From contig JASANH010000976.1 of the NCBI GenBank assembly GCA_030248295.1, positions 124,001 through 188,000 of the forward strand: a stretch of DNA of 64,000 nt, written 5' to 3'. Positions 47,201-58,349 of this stretch are shown here, in pieces. The position numbers and the translations under genes were made by a program. Position 1 is the stretch's first letter. Every line of letters starts with the position of its first letter. The DNA comes from Mesodorylaimus sp. YZB2_4 (Eukaryota; Nematoda; Enoplea; Dorylaimida; Dorylaimidae). The notes under the pieces are model-generated. The model saw only the letters and a program-made list of their open reading frames with translations. It searched no databases and was not told the DNA's origin.

Positions 47201-50200
47201 TGGCCTTATTCCCAAGGTAGTCGTTGGTTTGAGCTTCTTGGCCGAACGTGTACACTTTTAGTGCATTGCAATTTCTAAGCGCGTCTCAGTTTCGTTAGCC
47301 TTTCCCGGGCTCGTTTTCGCATCTTCAATATATTGATCTGCTTTCACAGCTGCCGCCCTGTTTCCTTGCTTACTACTTCGGAAGTCAATTCTGTAGCTAG
47401 AACTGGCGACGACAATTTTACGCTGGATAGCCCCTAATAAGGGCTGTGCAGATTGAGGGTTTGATCGGGTCGCCTCTCACTTTCTGTTCACCAGTTCCAG
47501 CCTAAACGGATGCCTGCCGTACATTCGTATATGGCTAGCCTCGCCCTATGCCCGCGTACAGTGCTAGTCGTGCCCACGAACGGTTGACGTATCGACCGAG
47601 GCGCATGATGTCACATTATTTTCATTAGGCATGGTCGAGTCCGAACGCTTGACCAAGTCCTGCCCTCTTCGCTCTCATCGTCAGTCAGTTGGAGTTTGTG
47701 AAGGCGGTGTCGGAAATTGGTAAGCTGACTTATAGTAAGCTTCAGCCAGTCCATTAACAATTGCTCTATGATCTCATCAAGGATGTACGTGAAGATTTTT
47801 GATGAAAGTGAACTTATCTTCCTCACTCGTCACTATTTCCTTCACGCCTTAAGCTGCACACGTCATCAGGACGAGTGAAGCCATTCGTTTTGACGAATCG
47901 AAGTCGTCTTCGTTACACCTAGGCCGGTGATTATAGACTTCGTAAAAGCTCGTGCGAACTGAAAATGCCTGCGTAGAATATACGAGTGTGTATGCGCGAC
48001 CATTTTGCGAATCCGATAACTGCATTTTTCGAAGCTTCGACTCAGCTCTGCCTCTTTTCGGGGCGGCCATCCCTCCTCACCCTCTCCTCAATTGATGGCC
48101 AGGAACAACTTGTGTCGTCGCTAGTGGCGCAACTTTTTGGTGGAACTGCATTTTCCGCTCCGTCTGGTCTCCATTGAGTTGAAATATTTTTGCCATTCAG
48201 CATTATTGGTAACGCATTCTAAACGTCTTTGGTTCGTGCGCTAAAAAAGCAGGCAAAGGCGGAATGAAGTCGTTGGAGAAACGGCGTATCAAATCATCGA
48301 TCAGTGCCCAGTTGGGCGGAGGGTAGACTTGGACTTTTCTTCAAATTCCATTTGCACCTTGGCTGTTTGTTTGTGATGAAACACACCTCTTATTTTGATT
48401 TCTTGTAGACCGAAGCTTGCGTCGCACAGTGGTGGTGGACTGTTTTCGATGTTTAGGTCCAAGCCGTTAGTGCCCCTAGTCGAGCCTGAGTGAGCATTTG
48501 TTGAGTTCAAAAATGATTAAATGACTTTAAAAAATGCTAAACAATATGCTTCTGATTTTCAGTTTCGATGTTGAAAATGCCATGGGAAAAGATGGAAGTG
48601 GTGGGTCGACATTCGCCGGCGGAGTCGTACTACAACCACATCCGATCACACCACACGGTCGCCGCGAATCGTTTTTGTATAAATCCGATTCCGATTTCGA
48701 TCTATCGCCTCGATCGTCCTCCAGAGCCTCTTCTGTCGTTCCCGAAGCGCCACAACCGTAAGTAACGACTTATTGATTGGTCCTATCAGTGTACATACTA
48801 TCTTCCCGTGACCTATGGGCGGGTACGTGGGCCCAAAAAAATTCTCAAACGAGTGTCCCGTTGGGCGCGTGTTATTGGTTCGGGTGGAGGTCCCTAATAG
48901 ACGGAAGCTCAAAAACACGCCTCCAACCTCGTCTGTCGCGATTAGGCAACTTGATTATTCTGGCAGGACTGCGCTTAGCTTTTCCACTTGCCAGTCGTAG
49001 TTCAGGGTGTGTGAAGGTGGTGCGTGATAGCGTTTGGACTTTTTCACAGACTACGCCTTCTTTGGGTGTCAGCGGGCACACCTCGTATTAGTACCCGCGA
49101 CGCTGACTGAGGTGCCTGCCACTGTGAGGCGAGTGCAGTTCATTGATTCGGAGCTTCAAGCTGACACCTCATGTGTTGCTTTGATCATGTGTTGCTTCCT
49201 GTATTGTCTTTGATGAGAGTATGAGGTTGATGCGTACAATAAGATGCACTCTCTGAATCCTCACTTCCTGAAATGTACTTTTTCAAAATTCCTTCATATA
49301 AATTCATGGTTGAGATGAATGTGGAAAGGTGACGTCGAACCATGTTTGATATGGCGCAGGCGAACATGTCGAGCTCGGATTGAAATACGGTCTGTATTAA
49401 CGGCTAGTTCTGATTCCAAAGACCGTTTCACTGTCAAGAAAATCTCCACTTACAACCACCATTTCGCCGCTGGCTTATCGGGTTTGCGTTGTAGAAACTT
49501 AAGCAGGAAGATTGATCAACAGCTGCGCCTATAGATTTCATCTTTCAAATCGCCCTTTTCGTGTACTTTATCCGACCAAAGTTTTTCACCACATTTGCTT
49601 CGCCAGCACATGTCTGTCGTCGCGTATCGCTTACGCGCTGGCAGTGTGCTTTATCCTCAAGAAACCGACTGAACCTTTTGCGTTGAGGTGTAGAAAACCA
49701 AGCCTCAGCTACAACGCAGACGTCACTGCAACTGGTGTCAGTGAGAGGCACGAAAGATTGCAGCATCTTTCGTCGACTCGATGGGAGCTACCACCCGCGA
49801 ATTGCAGGTTCACTTTCCAAATTCCAGCATCGCCGCCGAGTCTTTTCTCTCAAGATTTGCCGTCTTACTTTTCTTGGAGCTGCTCGAAGACAGTGGACTA
49901 CGTGATCAGAAGCGTAATGAGTGGCTTATCTTTATATCACCTCTGCTCCCTTGCTGAAAATTCGAGAGATCATTCATATTCCGCCCTAGTGGTCGCTTTG
50001 TTTAACCTTTCAACGAAAGAACCTCTTCGTCATCAGTTTCCTATCCGAGACTAATTTATCTTCAATGTGGAAATGGCGCTTCGATTTTTTTTAAACATTT
50101 CTTGTCAAATTTTGCGGAGGAGTAGTGAATAACATGTCGAACAAGAAAAATTGTGGTAGGTGTCTTATTGATTGGACTGGTTTCTAGTCGGGGCGCATAA

Positions 50201-53200
50201 GAAGCAAATCGGTGAATCGGTACAAGAAAAGACGAGATTTTGAGGAGGAGAAAACATAATACTCTTTCTACTGTCTTACCGTACACTTGGCCGACTCGGC
50301 TATATTTCAGTCAAGTGTACACGAACGATGTGGTAGCGGTCGTTTGGTTCGGTGCATATCTGGTTTGGTAACTAGATCCTTTCTCAAAGCACAGCGAAAA
50401 CAGTTTGCTTTGGCGACAGCTTTTCTTCAAACATTCATTTTCGCGATGGCTAAAGAGACAGCGATGTTTAATGATCCAGAGAAGAAGGATCGTTATAAGC
50501 GAGACCGTGCACCGTCGCCATTTTTTCTTGGTCCAGCCATGGATTCGGACGAAGAGGAATCAAAAACAGAAACCGCAGATTTTGTAACGTCTGAAAGACT
50601 TCATGAAGCCTTGAAGGAATTTGTGAAAAAAGAACTCGCATCACCTCGCGAGCAAACAGCAGCCGTCAGCACGAGCCGACAAGGTGCTGCCAGATTGCTC
50701 ACTGTATCTTCGGACACCACAATGTCCCTCGGCTCGCAAACGACAAATATGGTCTGCCTTTCCTCCGAGTTTGCCAATGGCACTGCAACAGCCGTCAGAA
50801 GAACGTGCAGCACGAGCACCCTAAGGTTGAAGAAAAGCCGATCAGAATTTTGGAGAAAACTGCAAGAGTATGTTAAAGAATGACGAAACTGAGCTTGGCA
50901 ATGGGACGGGGTTGTAAAATGTTGAGAGGAGTGTCCAAGATTCTGTCTTTTTAGAGGCGAGCTTGACGAGTCTTCTTGAAATTGAGGAGAGAACAAAATC
51001 CCTTATAAGTCTTGTTATTCGTCATCGCATTCCTCGTAGTCGTCCATCGCCTTTTCCTTTGGACGATGTGTCTTTGGTCGCTCTAGACTAGGCTATTCGA
51101 CTTTTCTCCTCGTGGGCAGAGGCTACAATCAGTGGCTTGCAATCGATACTGATTTTGGCTCAATGCTGCCCTTTTAGATGCTTGATTGAGGGAAGGTAAC
51201 GGTCAGGAAGGCGGGCAGTTTCCGTTCTATGAAAACCTTCATTTGCTTTTATGACAACTGTTCATAAAACCTTACTAACGAGTGACGGCCCCTTTTCCTG
51301 ACGCACTTTTCACCATTTTGCCTTTTTTCAATGCTCTCCTACAAATGATTGGTTGGTCGGCACCGAGAGCTAATGCGAGTGCGAGCCGGAAGCGGGTCTC
51401 TTCTGTAAGCTGGGACCAGTGGTTGTGCGGGCTTGTCTTACTGTTGAGAGGAGATACCGGACGACCATATCTCCAAATGAAAACGAAAGCACCTAGCAGC
51501 TGAAAGACGTTAATCGGCGGAAGAGACGATTGGAGCTAGCCGCCGAATAGGGTTGGGCGGAGGGGAATCGAAATTGCGGCAGTATTCCGTCCTGAGTCGT
51601 ATTCAATGTCCGCTCAGTACCGGCGGGTAAAGCCGTAATTCGAACCAAGCGGGTGGCCTTTAAAAGCTCAATTTCGAAATCGCATTCTTTTTTCTTTTGC
51701 CGCTTCGCTCTAATATTTGCCATGTTCTCATGCTGGGTTCGAGCGTGTTGAGATCTTCTCACCATTGCAATACTTTGACCAAGTGGATGTAAGCTGGCCT
51801 AATGAATCTCCTCATCGATTCTCACCTCGCCGATGCGGCTACTTTTTACTACGACATGCCTTGGTCATAATTGCAGTTTGCACATGGTCGAACCTGGGCG
51901 GATTCGACCCAACTGCCTTTTCCCAGACTGAAGGAAGCAAAGATTGCAGCCAGATGACTGTAGTTTTTCGATCAAACCATTGTCAAGGGCCAGTCTGATC
52001 CCGGAATCTGGTATTGACGATCTAACTTATCGCCCTTGCCTTTCTCTTAGTGACTCGGGCTCGAATGGACCACATTGTCCATATCGAACTCTTTATTGAC
52101 TGGACCAAAGATTGAGAGATGTAGCAGAGGGATCTCTCCGTCGACACTCTTATTAATCCAGCATGAATTTCAAGCAGTTTTGTCGACAGCAAGCGGCCAT
52201 ATCGAAAAAGGCCTGGACTGTGTCGGCTTCGGGTTCGAATATGATCCTGTTGGCCAGTGGACGACATCAGAATGTGAAATCTCGAATACTAGCTAACGAG
52301 TTTTTCAAGTAAATTGCGATTTGCGCAAGGTGTTTTGACCAGTGCTGCTTGCGCGGATCGGGGAGTGGTGGCAGGTAGTCCTTGAGGGTGATGTTTGCCC
52401 AGCACCGATATGTAATTACAATGTGATGACGTTGGTTGAATGACTCCTCTTTTACGGCTTTGAACAAAAAACCTCTTTGCGCGGCCATTGCTGGCTGAAA
52501 GCGCAAAGAACTGTTTTCAATGCCAATTTTATAAAAGGAGTCGCTCTGCATCACATAATGTGTATTTCGGTTTGTCCTTTTAGACACGGCGAAGACTTGA
52601 TCGTAACTCCGTTCGCTCAAGTGCTAGCCACATTGCGCAATGTGAGAAACAATTTCGCCTTGATCGCTAACGTGCCTGTCCGGTAAGTGTAGACGAGTAC
52701 TGCTTCTAGTACTGCCTAGGCAAGCCACGAAAGCCCTTGTTGTCTCCTGTAGGTCTGGTCATCCGCTCTAAGCTAGCGCCGTACTCTTTTTCAGTGCGAA
52801 GAAGTCAGTAGTTACGCCAGCCACTTCGTATGCCCCGTTTTATAATCACCATCATCATGGAGCTCATCAGACGGCCAGCGCTCCGACCATGGCTGCCCAT
52901 GCTGTCGATATTTCCCCTTCTTCGACACAAACACAAGGGACAGCAGCCGATGTAGCCAGTGCCGCTTCAGGGACAACTTCGTCAAACAATTTACCACCCG
53001 AAGAATTAATGCGATTGGCTACGGACGCATTGGACGAATTGGACTGGTGCCTCGAACAGTTGGAAACTATACAAACACACAGATCCGTCTCCGAAATGGC
53101 CTCGTCCAAGGTAATTATTTAAAGGGTCGTCATCCAGACTTACTGTATGGTGCCTGGGCCGCACTCACAGTCATAGGCACACTTCATCAGCTCGAAAATA

Positions 53201-56200
53201 CCAGGTGTCTTGCCAACAACATGATTTATCACCAGCGAATGTGAAAGCCTTGCACCAGCCTCGTCGATAAACAGCCTACTGCGCCTGGGCTCGAAGAATG
53301 TCACCTTATGCGTCTCTGTCTCTTCATCGTCGCTCGAGCATGATGTCGTCCTTCACTTCAAAACGTCTTGTTTTTTTTCAAATTTAGAACCACTGCTACA
53401 AGAGCAGTGCCCTTCATTCAATATGCATGATACCGTTCTTAGGTGCACTAGAAAGCCTTCCTAGGATCGACTGCTTTTTCAGCCATCGGGCATGCTATCA
53501 GATGCAAGCGAATCCTGTCTGCTTCTCATTTTGACCATATACATACGGGTAGATCTTATGGCTTGGCCTTACACCACACTCTCCTTCCCATATGCGCCAT
53601 CTGCCACTTGAAGTTGCAAAAACGCCTAATCGAAGCCATCGCATCTCTCTCGCGGCTTCATTGAGCTAGTGGGGGATAAGAAGACTGCTCTTGCCATCTC
53701 TGTTCATTTATTTTTTTCAGTTGCGCCCGCATTTGACAGTTTTCTATTCATTGACGTGACTGGCTATGAGTCTTGTTCTCGCCCAGTGTCATCCTCAAAA
53801 GGATGAAAATATTGAAAAACAGTTTGATGAGGACTTTTTTCATCTAGGCGAAGTAATTTAGTAAATAAAGTTGGCATAAGAATTGGATGCGTGATCAGTG
53901 CAGAAGGCTGTCTATCATACATCATAGCATTCATTGGGTTTCCGCTCGGTCGAGTAGAAACCTTGAGGCATATTATCCAAACGGCATGCTGCCCGTTCAC
54001 TCTGTCGTCAACACAGACGTTTATTCCGTGCTCATATTATGCATGGACGTCAGTAGCTTTGCCTAGGCGTGTGCCATACGCTAGAACGAATATCCGCCCC
54101 TGTTCTTGAGGAAGTGAAATCAGCCATTTCCTTTTCTCAACTATGCTCGTCCTGCCATTATGGCCTTCTGGAAATGGCGTCAAAAGTTTAGATGGGCAGC
54201 GGGTGCCTGCTTTGGCACATTTTGTCCTGTATGTTAATTTATTGTGGGCTGGGGCGGTAAGTCAATTGAAGCCGTTGTCGTCGTGCTATATCAAGGAATG
54301 AATGATTTCGATCAGTGCAACTAAACTGCCTGGCAAAACCTAGTCTAACGTTTCGTGAATGAGAATTTGGGGTAGGGATAAGAAAATGCGAGCGTGAGTT
54401 GGCATTGATTGTAGAGAGGGTCCAGCTGAAACCAAAGACGGTTTCATTGCTTTTCGTCCGACTATGGTGATCAATGTTCCGACTTCCCAGGAGCTATGCG
54501 CCTGGCATTTGCTATCCGTATCATGCTTGCTGAGCGATCATCATTCCGCATGGCTTGTCTCATTCTCCCGCGAGTCCTTTTTATTGGAGACCGTTGAACG
54601 AGGTTTCGTCGCCGCTTTCGTCTGCCTACTGTCCCCGTCACCTTGATCATCAGATGATAAAAGCGTTTTATTGCTAACACTAAAATTACTGATTTGAACT
54701 CGTGCTGGATCCAAATATGGAATGAATTTGGAAGAGAAAACGACTGGAATAGGACTAAGATTAGAAATGTTTTGTGGTACTGCATTGAGGAGCAACATGA
54801 ACTCACCACCAAGTCTCCTTGAATCTCCTTCCGACACCGTGGCATCTCTATTGTGTTGCACGGCTTCATTTCAGTTTCGACGAATGCTCAATCGGGAGCT
54901 CAGCCATTTTGGAGAATCCAAATCGGGCAATCAAATTTCACGGCATATTCTCAGCACATATATGGGTAAGTTGAGGGTGCTTTCATTTTGGGGATTTGGT
55001 TCTGAAAGAGAGCACGGACGTGCGTTCTTGTATTTCCTCAGGGTCCAACCTACGGTAGCATCAATCGTAAAGCATCAGCCAGCAGATGCCATTATTACGC
55101 ATGTGGAGGTTGAATGCGTCTTCGTACCTTTTGTCTCTGTCTGGACGGGTCACTCCCTGGGGAAGGTCCCAGTGGATTTAGGCTTTCGTGATTATTCCAT
55201 GCCTCACTAGGCCTCGAAGTGCCCTTTATTCGTGCAAACTAAATTTTTCTGGTGCTTGCATTGATAATGTAAAAAAGCCATTTTCAAATTGCTTGGTCAA
55301 TTTGAAGAAGGCTTGCGCAGCTTGAACGGGCAATCTTTGACCTCGCCTCATTTAGCCTCATCTGACGGTGACTTCTTCGGGACAACGTCTAATTGACGGA
55401 CGCGGGGCCCCATTTAGGGCGTTTTAGCTAAACACAAAAGGCAGGATGCCGTGGGCGTCAAAGAATACCTGTCTGTCTTCTATGACCTTGGTGAGTGGGT
55501 GGCGGCTAAGAGGTGAGGTGACTAGAGCGTAATGTCCAGAAAGGATTATTGGTCATGTGGATGACCGTGCTGTCTGCAATGTTACGGGTGTCCTCTCGAT
55601 CTATTATGACGATAATGTAGTAAATGCCTGAAGCCACTAGCTCCTCTGAAATGTATTCATTTTGCTTCGGGTCAACGAAACGCCTAAGCAAGCGACTCGA
55701 GCTTCAAAATTGAGTGGGTTGTCTGGACTGGGGCATATAATTTATGCAAACGTTGTAATTAGCGAAGACATTGATAAAGCAGGATGAAGAACGCGGGGTG
55801 CTAGGATGCTCGGGGCGTCATCCCTTTTGTATAAAGCTCGCCGAACAGACCCTGACGCATGGGTTAGCCGGGTCGGGTGACGCGAAGCTAGGTCTGTCGG
55901 ATGGTGGACTGACGAGTTAGGTGCCTGCCCTGATCGTTGGTGAGTGTGCGAGCCCCTCGCGCAAGGAAAGTTCCGGTTTCTCGTGTCCCTCGTCCTCGAG
56001 TGCTCGTGCGCGGAAAGGGTGAAACAGAAGCAGATGGTGCCATTCTGTTTCAGATAATGAAGACGAGCTGGAAATACCCACTGTACAGGTAATTGACACT
56101 GACGCCGCTGAACCGTCCTCCACCAATTTGGTCGTTCCACAGTCGCCTCAGAATCAGCAGAAGGCTGGTCAAAAAATGGGAGGCAGCAAACAGCACGTCA

Positions 56201-57852
56201 CGTCGGCAATGTCGAGAATATCGGGCGTGCGACATTTAAAAAATATGTTGAACTCGGCTGTCCCGCCTTCCAGTTCCTCGCCACTTTTACGAAAACGATA
56301 CAATGATCAGTTGGAGAAGCAGCAGAAACAGCAACAGCAGCTATTGCGCTTCGGAGTCAATACGCCCACACCTAATGAGCTAGGCCAGCTGATGGAGAAT
56401 GTGAATCGATGGGGTGTCGATATTTTCAAACTGGGCACGTTGGCTGCCAATCATCCATTGACTGCTGTCACCTACACCGTGCTCAAGGTAAGTGTGTCTG
56501 CCGTGCCTGATGAACCCGTCTCTTTTATGTGCTCTTACAGGATCGTGGTCTGCTGACTACGTTTGGTTTAAATCCAATGACAGTCATTACGTACCTTACC
56601 CATCTGGAAGACCATTACAAACCAAATCCTTATCACAACAGCACGCACGGGGCTGATGTGGCCCAGAGTATACACGTGCTTTTGTCGTCTCAAGCCTTGG
56701 AGAATGTGTTCACAGATTTAGAAGTCTTTGCGGCCATCTTCGCCGCGGCAGTGCACGACGTAGATCATCCAGGGGTCACCAACCAGTACTTGATCAATAC
56801 AGGTAATCTTGTGGGTGTGCTCTGTGTGCGGCCATGGTGAGAGTGGCTCTCGATTACAGGATCCGAATTGGCGATAATGTACAATGACGAGTCAGTGCTT
56901 GAACAGCACCATTTGGCGGTTGCCTTCAAATTATTGCAAGAATCCGACTGCGATATGTTGGCCCCGTTGAGTAAAAAGCAAAGGCAAACGTTTAGAAAAA
57001 TCGTCATTGATATGGTAAGTGCTTGAGTGCTTCCTACCTCCGCTCCTGCGATTACACTTTCCTCTTCAGGTGCTTTCGACCGACATGTCCAAACATATGA
57101 ATCTACTGGCCGACCTGAAGACAATGGTCGAAACGAAGAAAGTGGCTGGATCGGGTGTGCTCCTACTGGATAAGTATAACGATCGGATACAGGTAGGGAT
57201 AGTGTGGATGTGTTTGAGGCAGTTGGACAAGAGCCAAGTATTGCAGGTGCTACAAAACATGCTCCATTTGGCTGATCTCAGCAATCCGACAAAGACCATC
57301 GAACTGTATCGGCAATGGACGATGAGGATCATGGAAGAGTATTGGCAGCAGGGCGACAAGGAACGCAAGCTCGGACTGGAGGTCAGCCCCATGTGCGATC
57401 GTCACAATGCTACTGTAGAGAAGTCACAAGTACGTCCGGCTTCTCTCACCGATAAATGACACAGGCTGTCAGGGGCAATCACGCGCGTGAGAACCCCTGG
57501 CGTGCGCCGGGTCTAAGTGCGCTAGTGTCACACACTCTGACGTCATGCTAGACTACCCGGGTCGGTGACCATTGACATCTCTAGAGCAGTCTGTCTGCCC
57601 TGCCAGTCCACTCTCACGACTCTTTTCGTTCAGGTCGGTTTTATCGACTACATTGTGCATCCGCTGTGGGAAACTTGGGCCGACCTAGTCTATCCGGACG
57701 CGCAAGCTATGCTCGATCAACTAGAGGACAACCGGGAGTGGTACAACAGTCGTATCCCCGTCGAGAGTCCCAGTCAGAAGGATAAGTGCAAGGAGTCATC
57801 GCCCGACCGAAAGAGCAGTGGGGCGTCATCAACAAAGAAGTCAGGCCACTGA
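40628..57852 (+). CDS. PDE4: PDE4-type cAMP-specific 3',5'-cyclic phosphodiesterase
   Basis: It hydrolyses cAMP to AMP and limits PKA signalling. Shared exons: 48563-48757 (UCR1 start, FDVENAMG and [20 protein letters not shown]), 52584-52682 ([20 protein letters not shown]), 52795-53110 (a His/Ala/Ser-rich insert, then [20 protein letters not shown]), 54875-54965 (UCR2, [20 protein letters not shown]), 56054-56487, 56541-56802, 56860-57014, 57070-57192, 57247-57429 and 57634-57852. All phases match. The catalytic domain has [12 protein letters not shown], the metal-binding [41 protein letters not shown] and [26 protein letters not shown] resembles the conserved UCR1 PKA site of long isoforms. 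The C-terminus is Ser/Lys-rich. Several alternative first exons are listed separately. Confidence 0.95.
43628..43704 (+). CDS. PDE4 candidate alternative N-terminus 2
   Basis: ATG at 43628, 77 bases, GTAAGT donor, phase 2. It reads [18 protein letters not shown] and ends IARRHTV. Joined to 48563 it gives RRHTVCFDVEN. Vertebrate PDE4 long forms have similar basic-aromatic residues before C-FDVEN, which supports this exon. Confidence 0.55.
43919..44133 (+). CDS. PDE4 candidate alternative N-terminus 3
   Basis: ATG at 43919, 215 bases, GTAAGT donor, phase 2. The peptide is not recognised. The sequence just after the donor resembles that after the exon at 43628-43704. Support is only the ATG, donor and phase. 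Confidence 0.3.
45345..45646 (+). CDS. PDE4 candidate alternative N-terminus 4
   Basis: ATG at 45345 begins [20 protein letters not shown]. The exon is acidic then Ser/Pro-rich and ends [16 protein letters not shown] before a GTAAGT donor (phase 2). It joins in frame to FDVEN at 48563. RRHS is a possible PKA site. This is the best-supported long-form N-terminus by composition. Confidence 0.7.
46000..48562. other. PDE4 intron upstream of the UCR1 exon
   Basis: About 2.5 kb of AT-rich sequence within the long intron leading to 48563. Open frames here (for example 46.9-47.2 kb minus, 48.0 kb plus) show no splice-linked homology and are taken as chance. No repeat was recognised. Confidence 0.35.
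50446..50867 (+). CDS. PDE4 candidate alternative N-terminus 5
   Basis: ATG at 50446 begins [20 protein letters not shown] and runs 422 bases to a GTATGT donor, phase 2, after [12 protein letters not shown]. It lies downstream of the FDVEN exon, so it can only join to 52584, giving an isoform that lacks the first part of UCR1. If not spliced, the frame stops at 50881-50883 and could be an intronless nested gene of about 145 aa. Its charged, low-complexity sequence is not recognised. Confidence 0.45.
53111..54874. other. PDE4 intron between UCR1/2 linker and UCR2 exons
   Basis: About 1.8 kb of intron. Nothing coding or repetitive was recognised. Confidence 0.4.
54966..56053. other. PDE4 intron before the catalytic-domain exons
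   Basis: About 1.1 kb. Short PDE4 isoforms in other animals start from promoters near here, but I see no convincing first exon. Confidence 0.3.
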
Positions 57853-58235
57853 CCAGTTGGCTATGGTGATGAGTTGGAGGCGGGTTCTGCAATGACCGAG
57901 TGACAGTGTCTGAATGTTAGATATTATTATTGACTGCATTTCTAAACTAGACAGCTAAGCTTTTCTTGCTCAAGGAGAATGTGCTGGGTGTGGACGTGTA
58001 CGTCTGATATCTATTATTGCAGTGTACTCAACACGGTGGCGCCCATGAGGAAATTCTCGAATATGCATTTTCGATGTACTAACCGTAGACTAATAGCAGA
58101 CGGGGAATTCGCGCTGCGCGCCGTGACGACCTGTGCTGGTGTAGGTAATCTGTACGTTAGCTAGTGTCTGCGTTATTCCGTTACAATGATGGACTACTAG
58201 ATGAGTGCGGAAGGAGGGCGGGGTAAGTGTGAAAG

Positions 58236-58241
58236 AATAAA
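58236..58241 (+). terminator. PDE4 polyadenylation signal
   Basis: AATAAA about 385 bases after the PDE4 stop and about 110 bases before the converging CDK8 stop. Confidence 0.5.
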
Positions 58242-58349
58242 AATAAGTAAACTTGAAAACAAGTAATGGGCACAATAAACACACCAAGAACACCAATCAA
58301 ATTCTATACAAAAATAAAGGCTTTCCAAAACTCTGTACAAAGTGTTTCC

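Noticed and set aside
49512..50054. 180-codon plus-strand frame in a PDE4 intron
   Set aside because: No recognised motif and no donor with matching phase. Long frame is probably chance in this pyrimidine-rich stretch.
51880..51915. Two tRNA T-arm-like motifs on the minus strand
   Set aside because: No acceptor stem or A box could be placed. Likely coincidence.
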